64,000 nt of DNA from Pseudomonas sp. WN033. Lineage in GTDB: Bacteria > Pseudomonadota > Gammaproteobacteria > Pseudomonadales > Pseudomonadaceae. Shown piece after piece: positions 47,117-55,973 of the stretch. The stretch is from contig NSKG01000003.1 of NCBI GenBank assembly GCA_002287035.1, positions 496,001 through 560,000 on the forward strand, given 5' to 3'. Below the pieces are notes generated by a model. The model was not told the origin of the DNA and made no database searches. It saw nothing but the letters and a program-made list of their open reading frames with translations. How positions within the stretch are numbered: the first letter of the stretch is position 1; every line of letters begins with the position of its first letter. Made by a program: the position numbers and the translations under genes.

Positions 47117-47631
47117 ATCTGGGTCCGGAAGCGATAAGTGCAGAACTCGGGGGTCGAGTCACCGGCTTGCGGGCACTCGTTGCCTACCGCCCGCCAGGCC
47201 AGTTGAATCTCAATGGCCGCTGCATTGTCATTGCAGGTGCCGGGGGCCGAAGACAGGCAGCTATAAATCTGATTGCCGAACTCGTCGGCCCCTGGTAGCA
47301 GCAGGCGTACCTTGCGGGCCCAGCAGGCCAGTTGGTCACCAACCAGAGTGGTAGGGTTGCCCGCTTCCAGGCAATCGCCATTGGCGCTGGTTGGCAAGCT
47401 GGCGAACAGTGGAGAGTCATCACTGTCAGCTTCCAGAGAGCCTGGGTTGGTGCGCACGATTTCCAGCAGCTCACTGGCCAGAATGACGGCCTGGGTGCGT
47501 TGAACCGAATCCTGGGTGTACTGAATGGCCCGCCCCTGCATCGCCACCATGCCGAGGATGCCGATGGCGGTCAGCAGTATGGTGATCAGAACTTCCAGCA
47601 GGCTGAAGCCTTGCGTATCTCTACGGTTCAT
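47113..47631 (-). CDS. pilV: PilV minor pilin
   Basis: The 172-residue product starts MNRRDTQG/FSLLEVLITILLTAIGILGMVAMQ, a prepilin leader with Glu at +5 and the GxxGM segment usual in PilV/GspI-like subunits. ATG 47631 is taken because its first bases overlap the fimU TGA, as at the other joints of this operon; a TTG nine bases upstream is also in frame. Several cysteines occur in the C-terminal half (GDCLE, ACWA, YSCLSS, GTCND, NECPQ). Confidence 0.87.
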   Translation of the reverse strand: MNRRDTQGFSLLEVLITILLTAIGILGMVAMQGRAIQYTQDSVQRTQAVILASELLEIVRTNPGSLEADSDDSPLFASLPTSANGDCLEAGNPTTLVGDQLACWARKVRLLLPGADEFGNQIYSCLSSAPGTCNDNAAAIEIQLAWRAVGNECPQAGDSTPEFCTYRFRTQI

Positions 47632-48113
47632 GGTGTGCAACTCCCCAGGCTGCCGCCTGCGGCATTCTGGCCTTTGTGGTGAAGGGTGGTGGAGCCACTG
47701 CCAGAGACGGTCAGTAGCAGCCCTGTACCGGCGTCATCATCGCGGCAGAAGGTTGAGCGAAAGTCGGGGACGGTGGCGGTGCCGTTGGGGCGATAGCCCA
47801 ATTGGCTGGCGCTGGCGCGGAAGTCGACACCGCCCAGGGTCAGGGTGGTGGTGCGAAGTGGCTCTCCGCGCGCGCTGACCTCGATGCTGCCGGCAGTGGC
47901 ATCGATGGCGACCTGTACGGGAACCTTGCGGATGACGGCCTCGCTGCGGGCGTATTGCAGCAGTGCGTTGAACTCTTCCGCCTGGGACTGAATGCGATTA
48001 TCGCGAACCAGCGTGTTGAAGCCGGGAACGGCTATCACTGACAGAATGACGAGTAGTGCAATCACTATCATCAGCTCTACCAGTGTAAATCCCTTCGAAC
48101 TTCCGGGTGTCAT
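47628..48113 (-). CDS. fimU: FimU minor pilin (GspH-like)
   Basis: The 161-residue product starts MTPGSSKG/FTLVELMIVIALLVILSVIAVPGF and belongs to the GspH/FimU type, with NRIQSQAEEFNALLQYARSEAVIRKVPV following the helix (about 37-64). ATG 48113 is selected because GGAG stands six bases upstream on the minus strand; two earlier in-frame ATGs lack such a site. It is the first gene of the minor pilin operon, 155 bases after the end of the DUF6351 gene. Confidence 0.87.
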   Translation of the reverse strand: MTPGSSKGFTLVELMIVIALLVILSVIAVPGFNTLVRDNRIQSQAEEFNALLQYARSEAVIRKVPVQVAIDATAGSIEVSARGEPLRTTTLTLGGVDFRASASQLGYRPNGTATVPDFRSTFCRDDDAGTGLLLTVSGSGSTTLHHKGQNAAGGSLGSCTP

Positions 48114-48233
48114 GATCAGCTCCATAGACCTTTTCAGCGGCAAAGGTACAGAGTTGATTAGCCAAGGGCACGGGTTGGGTGATGGGTGGTTGAAGAGAAG
48201 GGATAAGTGGTTTTTGAATACGGTAACAGGCTT

Positions 48234-48262
48234 GGTAAGAGCGACCGAAGGCCGCTCTTACC
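48234..48262. terminator. REP-like hairpin after the DUF6351 gene
   Basis: GGTAAGAGCG pairs with CGCTCTTACC around a nine-base loop, just after the stop of the 48269-50656 gene. It is the third palindrome type of the window and probably the end of that transcript. Confidence 0.6.
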
Positions 48263-48268
48263 CTGGGG

Positions 48269-50656
48269 TTACTGGTTAGGTCGCCCCTGGTCAGGCTGGC
48301 TGTAATCGCATACCCCGTCAGGGAAGATTTCGTTTAGTCGTGCGACCTGGCCAGCATCTGGGGTCCAGCTCCCGTAGGTTCCATCGATTATGGCCGTGGC
48401 GACAGGTTTGAGACTGCATTTGAAGACGCTGCCTTCGATTGGTCCGCCAGCGACCATTCGCGAAGTGGTGTAGGTCGGGAAGGCCTGGGTACAGGTGCCG
48501 GCGCTCTGAGTGTCGAGAATGCCGTTCCATACATCGTCGCCTGCGGCCATCAACTCACCGTCGCTGTCGAAGCAGCTATCCACCGCCTGAGCCGGACGGT
48601 TTTCACCAATGCTCTGATCCGGGTTGGCGCGGATGTTCATCAGCCAGTCATGCAGCACCTCCAGAGCCATCCAGGTCTGGTCGAACTCCTGACCGGGGCG
48701 AGGACGGTTCGGGTCGCTGATATTGGTGGGACGGGTATCGGTAAACCAGATCACCTGATTGTCGGCATGACCCATCCGGTTGATAATTCGCTGCCGGGCC
48801 GAGAACGACTGATGGCTGTTGTGCATGTCCAGTACTTCCTCCAGGTAGTTGCGCCAGTCGATCACTGGAATATCCAGTTGCCCGTCGAACACCATCCCTG
48901 AGCTATAGGCCGCCTGGATAGCCTGCAGGTCACCGGCAGTCCGGGGCGCGGGCGCTATGCCGTCCGGGCTCAGGTTCATATTGCGCATGCTCCAGGGGTC
49001 GAAGAGGCTGGGGTCAGCCATCACGTCATTGATGCTGCCGAGAAACGGGAAGCCTTCCTGAACCATTTCATTTGGTTGTTTCCAGCCGCCGACAAAGGCG
49101 TTCAAGTGCAGGAACTCGGCCGGGGTGATGTGGCCGTCGACCAGTGCTTGCAAGCCGTATTGGACGCCGACGTTGTCGTACAGCGTGCGCGGTTCGCCCT
49201 GATCATCGACGCCGTAGATATTGCGCAGGTCGTCATAGTGGGTCCACTTGACGCTGTTCATGATCCCGGCCGGTTCCATCAACTGCTGATTGGTGACCTG
49301 GCCGAACAGCGGATTCATCACCAGCGGAGTCAGGCCGCGCCAGGCCGGGACGCATTCACTCATGCCGGGAGCAGTGGCATAGCCCAGCATGGTCTTGGCA
49401 CCAGCCAGCGGGTCAGGGTAGTCATCGGTTGAGTTCAGACCGACCAGCAGACTGCGGTTGGCGGTGGTTTGCCATAGCGGGTTGGTCCGATCGGTGGCGT
49501 CCATATAATGCTCAAGCAGTTCGCAATCACCGATATGAATGGTCTGGGTCACCATGTCCGGGTAGGAGTATTGCGGCACTCCGGCGTCAATCAGGCCGGG
49601 GTGGTTTTGCGCGTACACATATTGCTGAATACCGCCACCGGAGCCGCCGATAGCCACGGTGTAGTCCGGCATGCCGAAGCGCTTGACGAAGTGCTCCTTG
49701 GTCATCAGCGCAGCTTCACCGCCAACTTGCAGATTGTAATGGGTGTTGGTGCGGGTGCCGGTCGAGTAGATTACGGCATAGCCTTGGCCGAGAACCTGTG
49801 GGGCCAGGGCGCGGCCGCTGAGGCGGCCTTGGGTGTGACCAATGGCGACTCCGCCTTCGAAGTGAAACAGCAATCGGTCGTTCCACAACTCTGTAGTGGC
49901 GCTGTCTGCGTTGTCGCCGAGACTGGCGAGGGTCGCGAAGCTGTAGATGAAGCGGTTGAGTGTGCCGACCTCGCGGCGCACGACAAAGTCCACTTCGCGG
50001 CCATCGGTTAGTGTGGTGGTAGCCATGTCGGCTGGGCGGCTTCCGTCACCGGGTAGTGGTTTGTAGCTATTGTCGGTCGCCCGATAGAGAAACTCGACAT
50101 AGGGTTCGATCATGCAGTCCTTGCTATAGCCGATCAGGGTGCCGCCCTCAAACACCGGGAAGCCGGCATTGTCGTCGGTATCGACCAGTGGCTGACGGCC
50201 CAGTTCAGTGGTGACGGTGCAGACGAAGGGGTATTGCTGCGGGCCGGAGAAGATCGGGCCGCTGAGCGAGTGACTGGTCAGGTTCAGGCTGTCCAGCGGA
50301 CCGTGCTGGGTATGGTGCAACTCAAGCTGGTTGTCGCCCGGTTCCAGCCCTTCGATCAGAACCTCCATGCGCCCAAGGCGGCTGATGATACGGGTTGGTT
50401 CGATCTGCTGGTCGTTGAGCCAGAACTCCAGTCGCTCCAGTTCCTGCTCGATCAGATCAGAATCGCCGAGAATGCTTACCAGCACATCCTGACCGCTCAC
50501 CTGGTCCGCTGCGCTGGACAGGGTTTCGAGGTTGAAGTCGGGAGCGGTTGGGGACTGGCGATTGGAGCTTGAACTGGAGCTGTTCAGGCAGCCGCTCAAC
50601 GCCAGAGTCAGCAGGCTGATGGTGCCGGGCAATAAATAGCGTCTAGTCAGTGACAT
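48269..50656 (-). CDS. Tannase-like DUF6351 lipoprotein hydrolase, paralogue A
   Basis: The 795-residue product has a lipoprotein signal with lipobox LALSGC (Cys25) and a Ser-rich tether (SSSSSSNRQS). An Ig-like beta domain covers about 40-120, followed by a large alpha/beta-hydrolase-type body with IGGSGGG (Ser339 as probable nucleophile). Conserved stretches are LSGPIFSGPQQYPFVC, DMHNSHQSFSARQRI and the end FPDGVCDYSQPDQGRP. I recognise it as the tannase-like family of unknown function DUF6351; the substrate is unknown. It is very similar, by eye well over half identical, to the gene at 52292-54661. ATG 50656 gives the signal peptide; longer starts do not. Confidence 0.8.
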   Translation of the reverse strand: MSLTRRYLLPGTISLLTLALSGCLNSSSSSSNRQSPTAPDFNLETLSSAADQVSGQDVLVSILGDSDLIEQELERLEFWLNDQQIEPTRIISRLGRMEVLIEGLEPGDNQLELHHTQHGPLDSLNLTSHSLSGPIFSGPQQYPFVCTVTTELGRQPLVDTDDNAGFPVFEGGTLIGYSKDCMIEPYVEFLYRATDNSYKPLPGDGSRPADMATTTLTDGREVDFVVRREVGTLNRFIYSFATLASLGDNADSATTELWNDRLLFHFEGGVAIGHTQGRLSGRALAPQVLGQGYAVIYSTGTRTNTHYNLQVGGEAALMTKEHFVKRFGMPDYTVAIGGSGGGIQQYVYAQNHPGLIDAGVPQYSYPDMVTQTIHIGDCELLEHYMDATDRTNPLWQTTANRSLLVGLNSTDDYPDPLAGAKTMLGYATAPGMSECVPAWRGLTPLVMNPLFGQVTNQQLMEPAGIMNSVKWTHYDDLRNIYGVDDQGEPRTLYDNVGVQYGLQALVDGHITPAEFLHLNAFVGGWKQPNEMVQEGFPFLGSINDVMADPSLFDPWSMRNMNLSPDGIAPAPRTAGDLQAIQAAYSSGMVFDGQLDIPVIDWRNYLEEVLDMHNSHQSFSARQRIINRMGHADNQVIWFTDTRPTNISDPNRPRPGQEFDQTWMALEVLHDWLMNIRANPDQSIGENRPAQAVDSCFDSDGELMAAGDDVWNGILDTQSAGTCTQAFPTYTTSRMVAGGPIEGSVFKCSLKPVATAIIDGTYGSWTPDAGQVARLNEIFPDGVCDYSQPDQGRPNQ

Positions 50657-50762
50657 GGGTGCGTCCCTCGTGTGGCCTGTATCTTGTTGTGGCCCCATGC
50701 TAGATGGCGGTTTGCCAACTAAACAGGTACAGATTCGGCGATTTGACTGGAACAGATGCGAT

Positions 50763-52181
50763 TCAAAGCTGGCTGGCCATCTCGCCGAGCCTGGTAATGG
50801 CCTGCCGGATCGCGGGTGTGACCGGGTGGCCGGCGTTGATACGCAGATAGTTGTAGTGCCGTGCGCCGGCGGAAAACACATTGCCGGGGAAGATATGAAT
50901 GCCGGCGGCCAGTGCCTGATCGAACAACTGTCTGGAGTCTGACTGGCCCGGCAGCTTTACCCATAACACGCAGCCGCCGGCGGGTTCCTCAACCCGTGTG
51001 CCAGCAGGGAAGGCGGCCCGTATCAAGGCTGTGGTATCACGGCTTTGCTGCTGCAACTGTCGACGCAAGCGTTGCAGGTGCTGGGCATAGAAGCCGCTTT
51101 CCATTAGGCGCCCGAGCAGCAGCTGTGGAGCCGAGGCGGTGGTAATGCTGCTGATCTGCTTGAGCTCGCGCAGACGGTGGTGAAAGCGCCCAGGAGCAAC
51201 CCAGCCGAGTCGCAGCCCGGGCATCAGGGTTTTGGAGAAGGAGTTGCAGTAGATCACCATCCCGTGTTCGTCATAGGCCTTGGCCGGTAGTGCCTTGTCA
51301 GCGTAAACGGTGTCGCCCCAGATATCGTTCTCGATCAGCGGAATCTGATAGCGATTGGCCAAGGCTACCAGTTTGCGCTTGCGCTCGGCCGGCATGCTGA
51401 ACCCCAGTGGATTCTGGGCATTGGGTGAAACCAGGCAGGCGCTGACCTGACCGCGCTTGAAGGCCTGCTCCAGCGAGTACAGACAGATGCCGTCGCGGTA
51501 GTGGGTGGGGATTTCCACCACCCGCCGTTGCAGTACATCCAGAGCCACCAGGGTGCCGTAGTAAGTGGGGGTTTCCACCGCCACGCTATCGCCGCGCCGG
51601 GTGACCGCGCGCAAGGCCAGCTCAATGGCTTCCATGCAACCATTGGTGACGATCAGGTCCTGCTCGGTGATGGGGACGTCGTACTTCAGGCTGCGTCTGG
51701 CCAATTGATGGGTAAACCTCGGATGGCCATGCGGATGCATATAGTCCCAGGCCTCCAGCGGATGAGTCCGGGTGACCTCACGCAGGGTCCGCAGTACCCG
51801 TTCGACCGGCATGCTGCTCGGGCTGGGTAGTGCGATACCCAGGCGGATCAGATCCTGTTCGGCGTGGGGTTCCATGTAGTGAAGGATGTCCTCACTGAGC
51901 GAAACCTCTACCGGCAGCAAGGGGAAGTGTGCGGGGTGCTCGTTGTTCGGTTGGCGTGGCGGATCCTGGCTGACATAGACCCCGGAACGCGGACGCACTT
52001 CAATGAAACCATCCAGCTCAAGCTGACGAAAGCACTGCATGATGGTGTTGATGCTGACGCCGAACAGCTGGCTCAGATGGCGTATCGAGGGCAAGCGCTC
52101 GCCAGCGCGATAGCTGCCGCCGAGGATATGTTTGCGCAAGCGTTGACTGATGCTCTCGTACAGAAAGAGTTCGTGGGCCAT
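50763..52181 (-). CDS. MocR-type regulator (GntR HTH fused to PLP aminotransferase fold)
   Basis: The 472-residue product has a GntR winged helix (1-70: ISQRLRKHILGGSYRAGERLPSIR and the recognition helix near GVSINTIMQCFRQLELDGFIEVR, both given as landmarks). Then comes a fold-type I aminotransferase domain with SPNAQNPLG and the PLP lysine in NSFSKTLMPGLRLGW (Lys317). Such proteins sense an amine or amino compound through PLP. It stands between the two DUF6351 genes on the same strand, with gaps of 110 and 106 bases, so it probably controls them; the ligand is unknown. Confidence 0.88.
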   Translation of the reverse strand: MAHELFLYESISQRLRKHILGGSYRAGERLPSIRHLSQLFGVSINTIMQCFRQLELDGFIEVRPRSGVYVSQDPPRQPNNEHPAHFPLLPVEVSLSEDILHYMEPHAEQDLIRLGIALPSPSSMPVERVLRTLREVTRTHPLEAWDYMHPHGHPRFTHQLARRSLKYDVPITEQDLIVTNGCMEAIELALRAVTRRGDSVAVETPTYYGTLVALDVLQRRVVEIPTHYRDGICLYSLEQAFKRGQVSACLVSPNAQNPLGFSMPAERKRKLVALANRYQIPLIENDIWGDTVYADKALPAKAYDEHGMVIYCNSFSKTLMPGLRLGWVAPGRFHHRLRELKQISSITTASAPQLLLGRLMESGFYAQHLQRLRRQLQQQSRDTTALIRAAFPAGTRVEEPAGGCVLWVKLPGQSDSRQLFDQALAAGIHIFPGNVFSAGARHYNYLRINAGHPVTPAIRQAITRLGEMASQL

Positions 52182-52291
52182 GGGTGTATCGTCTCAGCTT
52201 CCTGCGGACGTGGGCCAGATTGTTGTTAGTGGCCTCAGACCCAAGAGTATAGGCGGGGAGAGTGCTGTGCGCCAAAATTGGGCACTTTGGG

Positions 52292-54661
52292 TTAGTCGTG
52301 CGGCCTTCCCTGGTCTGGTTGGGTGTAATCGCATACCCCGTCAGGGAAGACTTCCTTGAGTCTGGCGGCCTGGTAGGCGTCCGGTCGCCAGTGACCATAG
52401 GTACCATCGTTCAAGGCGGTGTCCACCGATTTCAGTGCGCATTTGAAAATCCCGCCTTCAATTGGCCCGCCAGCGACCATGCGTGAGGTGGTGTAGGTCG
52501 GGAATGCCTGGCTGCAGGCCCCAGGAGGCTGGTCGTCGAGCTTGCCGGCCCAGACGTCATCGCCGGCGGCGATCAGAGCGCCGTCGGCGGCAAAGCAGCT
52601 GTCGACTGCATTGGCCGGGCGGTTCTCGGCGATACTCAGGTGCGGGTTGGCGCGGATGTTCATCAGCCACTCATGCAGCACTTCCAGAGCCAGCCAGGTG
52701 TGATTGGCTTCCTTGTTGGCGCGCGGTCTCAGCGGATTGCTGGTGTCGGTGGGCCGGGTGTCGGTGAACCAGATCAACTGGTGATCGGCGTGCCCCATTT
52801 GGTTGATGATCCGTTGCCGGGCAGAGAACGATTGATGACTGTTGTGCATGTCCAGCACATCTTCAAGGTAATGCCGCCAGTCGATCAGCGGGATATCCAA
52901 CTGGCCTTCGAACACCAGGCCGGATTGGTAGGCAGCCCGAATGGCCTCCAGATTGCCCTCTGTACGGGGGGCTGGGGTGATGTGGTCCGGGCTCAGGGTC
53001 ATGTTACGCCGGCTCCAGGGGTCAAAACGGCGGCTGGGGGAGGCCAGTACGTGGGCCAGGGAGCCGATAAACGGAAAGCCTTCCTGACGCATGTCTGCAG
53101 GCGGCTTCCAGCCGCCGATCAGGGCGTTGAGGCGGAGAAACTCCTCCGGCGTGATCTTGCCGTCGGTCAGGGCGCGCAGGCCATATTGCACTCCAACATT
53201 GTCATACAGGGTGCGTGGCTCGCCTTGTTCATCAACCCCGTAAATGTTGCGCAGGTCCTGATAGTGAGTCCAGCGTACCGTTGACATCAGCTTTTCTGGC
53301 TGCATCAGCTCCTGATTACGGGCCCGCCCATAGTGTGGGTTAAGAACCAGAGGGGTGAGGCCGCGCCAGCCGGGGACGCATTCGCTCATGCCGGGTGCGC
53401 TGGAGTAGCCCAGCAACAGTTTGCCGAGAGCGAAAGGGTCGAGGAAATGTGGAACGGCGTTGAGCCCGACCAGCAGGCTGCGGTTGGCGGTGGTGCGCCA
53501 GCGCTGGTTGTTCTTGTCAGTTACGTCCATGAAGTGTTCCAGCAATTCACAATCCAGACCGTGAATCATCTGGGTGACCATATCCGGGTAGGCATACTGC
53601 GGTACGCCGGCATCGATCAGGCCGGGATGGTTCTGGGCGTAGACGTATTGCTGGATGCCACCACCGGAGCCGCCAATGGCTACAGTGTAGTCGGGTACCC
53701 CAAAGCGCTTGATAAAGTGTTCCTTGGTCATCAGTGCGGTTTCGCCACCCAGTTGCAGGTTGTAGTGGGTGCTGGTTCGGGTGCCGCTGGAGTAGATCAC
53801 TGCATAGCCCAGGCCGAGGGCCTCTGGCTCCAGCGAGCGGCGGGTCACTCGGCCCTGACTATGGCCGACCCCCACGCCGCCCTCGAAATGAAACAGCAGG
53901 CGACCGTTCCACAGGTCGGTCGAGAGTCCGGATGGCGCGTCGTCGAAGTGCGCCAGAGTGGCGAAACTGTAGATGAAGCGGTTGATGGTGCCGATCTCGC
54001 GACGGACGATGAAGTCCACTTCGCGGCCATCGGTCAGAACCGTGGTGGCAACATCCTCGGGGTAGCTGCCATCTTCGGGCAGTGGCTGGTAGCGGCCTTC
54101 GGCGTTGCGATAGAGCCAGTCGACGTAGGGCTCAATCATGCAATCGTTGCTATAGCCGACTAGTGCCCCAGTGTCGTCGTGCACAGGAAAACCCGGCGGC
54201 TGGTCGCTATCAACCAGGGGTTGGCGCTCCAGCTCGCTGGTTACGGTGCAGACGAAAGGAAACTGCTGGGGGCCGGAGAAAATAGGGCCGCTCAGCGGAT
54301 AGCTGGTCAGTGTCAGTTCGTGCAGTTGTCCCAGTCGCTGATGGTGCAGTTCCAGTTGATTGCGACCGATGCTCAGGCCGTCGATCAGCACTTCCAGTCG
54401 GCCATTGCGTTGGGTTAGGCGCAAAGGCTGGACCGGGTTTTGGTTGATTCGGAATTCAAGATTGCCAAGGGCTCGTTGCAACGACTCAGGGTCGCCTTCC
54501 AGGCCCAGCAGAACACCGCTGCCGCTGATCTGATCAGGGGCGCTGGAGAGGACGCTCAGGCTGATCTGGCTGGCGTTCGTGGGAGTGTCGGCCCATGACT
54601 GGGCTACCAGGTTCAATCCCAGGATGCCAAGTGCTACAGCAAACCCGTGGCGTGACATCAT
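52292..54661 (-). CDS. Tannase-like DUF6351 secreted hydrolase, paralogue B
   Basis: The 789-residue product has an ordinary Sec signal peptide (hydrophobic part VALGILGLNLV, cut near QSWA) and no lipobox. It should be periplasmic or secreted, whereas paralogue A is a lipoprotein. The rest runs parallel to paralogue A: Ig-like N-terminal domain, LSGPIFSGPQQFPFVC, IGGSGGG with Ser332, DMHNSHQSFSARQRI and the end FPDGVCDYTQPDQGRP. Start ATG 54661 follows GGGAGGG at the right distance. Differences from A concentrate in the N-terminal 100 residues. Function is unassigned; esterase activity is plausible. Confidence 0.8.
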   Translation of the reverse strand: MMSRHGFAVALGILGLNLVAQSWADTPTNASQISLSVLSSAPDQISGSGVLLGLEGDPESLQRALGNLEFRINQNPVQPLRLTQRNGRLEVLIDGLSIGRNQLELHHQRLGQLHELTLTSYPLSGPIFSGPQQFPFVCTVTSELERQPLVDSDQPPGFPVHDDTGALVGYSNDCMIEPYVDWLYRNAEGRYQPLPEDGSYPEDVATTVLTDGREVDFIVRREIGTINRFIYSFATLAHFDDAPSGLSTDLWNGRLLFHFEGGVGVGHSQGRVTRRSLEPEALGLGYAVIYSSGTRTSTHYNLQLGGETALMTKEHFIKRFGVPDYTVAIGGSGGGIQQYVYAQNHPGLIDAGVPQYAYPDMVTQMIHGLDCELLEHFMDVTDKNNQRWRTTANRSLLVGLNAVPHFLDPFALGKLLLGYSSAPGMSECVPGWRGLTPLVLNPHYGRARNQELMQPEKLMSTVRWTHYQDLRNIYGVDEQGEPRTLYDNVGVQYGLRALTDGKITPEEFLRLNALIGGWKPPADMRQEGFPFIGSLAHVLASPSRRFDPWSRRNMTLSPDHITPAPRTEGNLEAIRAAYQSGLVFEGQLDIPLIDWRHYLEDVLDMHNSHQSFSARQRIINQMGHADHQLIWFTDTRPTDTSNPLRPRANKEANHTWLALEVLHEWLMNIRANPHLSIAENRPANAVDSCFAADGALIAAGDDVWAGKLDDQPPGACSQAFPTYTTSRMVAGGPIEGGIFKCALKSVDTALNDGTYGHWRPDAYQAARLKEVFPDGVCDYTQPDQGRPHD

Positions 54662-54729
54662 CGAACGCCCTCCCTTTCCTGGCCTTATAACGACTATAGG
54701 CAAGGCGCCATACTGGCGCCATATTCAGC

Positions 54730-54830
54730 GTCATTGCGAAGAGCTGGGGGCGGCCATCCGCCGATGTGGCAATCCAGAGGTTTTGGTGTAGACCCCTGGA
54801 TTGCCACGGGCCTTTGGCCCTCGCAATGAC
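54730..54830. repeat. Pair of inverted REP-like elements before the DUF6351-B gene
   Basis: The forward element (54730-54776, GTCATTGCGAAGAGC to GGCAATCCA) and the reverse element (54797-54830, TGGATTGCCACGGGCC to CTCGCAATGAC) face each other across 20 bases. They are the same two forms as at 40670-40848, in opposite order. They lie between trmA and the DUF6351-B gene. Confidence 0.75.
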
Positions 54831-54887
54831 GGATTGGGGGGGGATGAGGCTGGTCTGGCCAGCCTCGTGGCACAGGTAAACAGTCTT

Positions 54888-55973
54888 TCAGCGCCGTTCC
54901 AGCAATACCCCGGCTTCCATGTGATGGGTATAGGGGAATTGGTCGAACAAGCCGCAGCGGGTGACCTGGTGCGTGCTATTCAGTTGCTCCAGGTTGGCGG
55001 CCAGGGTTTGCGGGTTGCAGGAGATGTAGAGGATGCGCGGATAGCCACGAACCAGCTCCAGAGTCGCAGGGTCCAGGCCGGCGCGGGGCGGGTCGACGAA
55101 TACGGTGTCGAACTCAAAACCGGCCAGATCAATACCCTGCAGCCGACGGAATTCGCGCACGCCGGTCAGAGCCTGAGTAACTTCCTCGCTGGCCAGACGC
55201 ACCAGGGTGACATTGTCGACCTCGTTCATGCGCAGATTTTCCTGGGCGGCATGCACCGAGCGCTTGGCCAGTTCTGTGGCCAGTACCCGGCGGAAGCGGG
55301 TCGACAGCGGCAGGGTGAAATTGCCGTTGCCGCAATACAGTTCCAGCAGGTCGTGTTCGCTGTGTCCGGCCGCACTCAGCGCCCAGCTCAGCATCTTCTG
55401 GTTAACCTCGCCATTGGGCTGGGTGAACCCGCCTTCGACCTGTTGGTAGTGCCAGGAGCGCTCATCGACTGTCAGGGTTTCGGTGATGTAATCCTGGGCC
55501 AGTACCCGCTTACGGCCCCGGCTGCGGCCGATCAGCTGAATGTCGAGCGCCTCGGCCAGTACGCGTGCCGACTGATCCCAGCTCTCGTCGATTGGCCGGT
55601 GGTAGCACAGAGTGACCAATGCCTGGCCAGACAGCGTCGTGAGAAACTCGACCTGGAACAGCTTGCGGCCCAGCTCCGGGTCGGCCTTGCAGGCCTCCAG
55701 CAAGGGGCCCATCAGCGCATTGATGCGTCGGCTGGCAATCGGCAACTGTTCCAGCAGAACCGGCGCGCGCTTGTCGCCCTGCTCGAACATCGCATAGTGC
55801 GGCACACCCTGCTCATACCACAGGCGGAATTCGGCGCGCAGGCGGAAGTGTTCGGGTGGTGAGGCGAACAGCTCCGGTTCCGGGGCGCCGAAAGGGGCAA
55901 GCAGATCAACCAGCCGCTGGCGCTTGTCCGCCAGTTGCTGGTCGTAGTTGTGCGGGGTGAATTCCAGGCCCAT
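54888..55973 (-). CDS. trmA: TrmA, tRNA (m5U54) methyltransferase
   Basis: TrmA makes ribothymidine at position 54 of tRNAs. The 361-residue product has the family features: [14 protein letters not shown] in the N-terminal part, the S-adenosylmethionine motif [25 protein letters not shown], and the nucleophilic cysteine in [12 protein letters not shown], with a basic catalytic Glu near the end ([11 protein letters not shown]). Its ATG shares one base with the stop of the permease gene upstream, so the two are co-transcribed. Confidence 0.95.
   Translation of the reverse strand: MGLEFTPHNYDQQLADKRQRLVDLLAPFGAPEPELFASPPEHFRLRAEFRLWYEQGVPHYAMFEQGDKRAPVLLEQLPIASRRINALMGPLLEACKADPELGRKLFQVEFLTTLSGQALVTLCYHRPIDESWDQSARVLAEALDIQLIGRSRGRKRVLAQDYITETLTVDERSWHYQQVEGGFTQPNGEVNQKMLSWALSAAGHSEHDLLELYCGNGNFTLPLSTRFRRVLATELAKRSVHAAQENLRMNEVDNVTLVRLASEEVTQALTGVREFRRLQGIDLAGFEFDTVFVDPPRAGLDPATLELVRGYPRILYISCNPQTLAANLEQLNSTHQVTRCGLFDQFPYTHHMEAGVLLERR

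Noticed and set aside
50657..50881. Longer N-terminus for the DUF6351-A protein
   Set aside because: The extra 75 codons lack family likeness and would bury the lipoprotein signal; ATG 50656 gives a proper signal and ribosome binding site.
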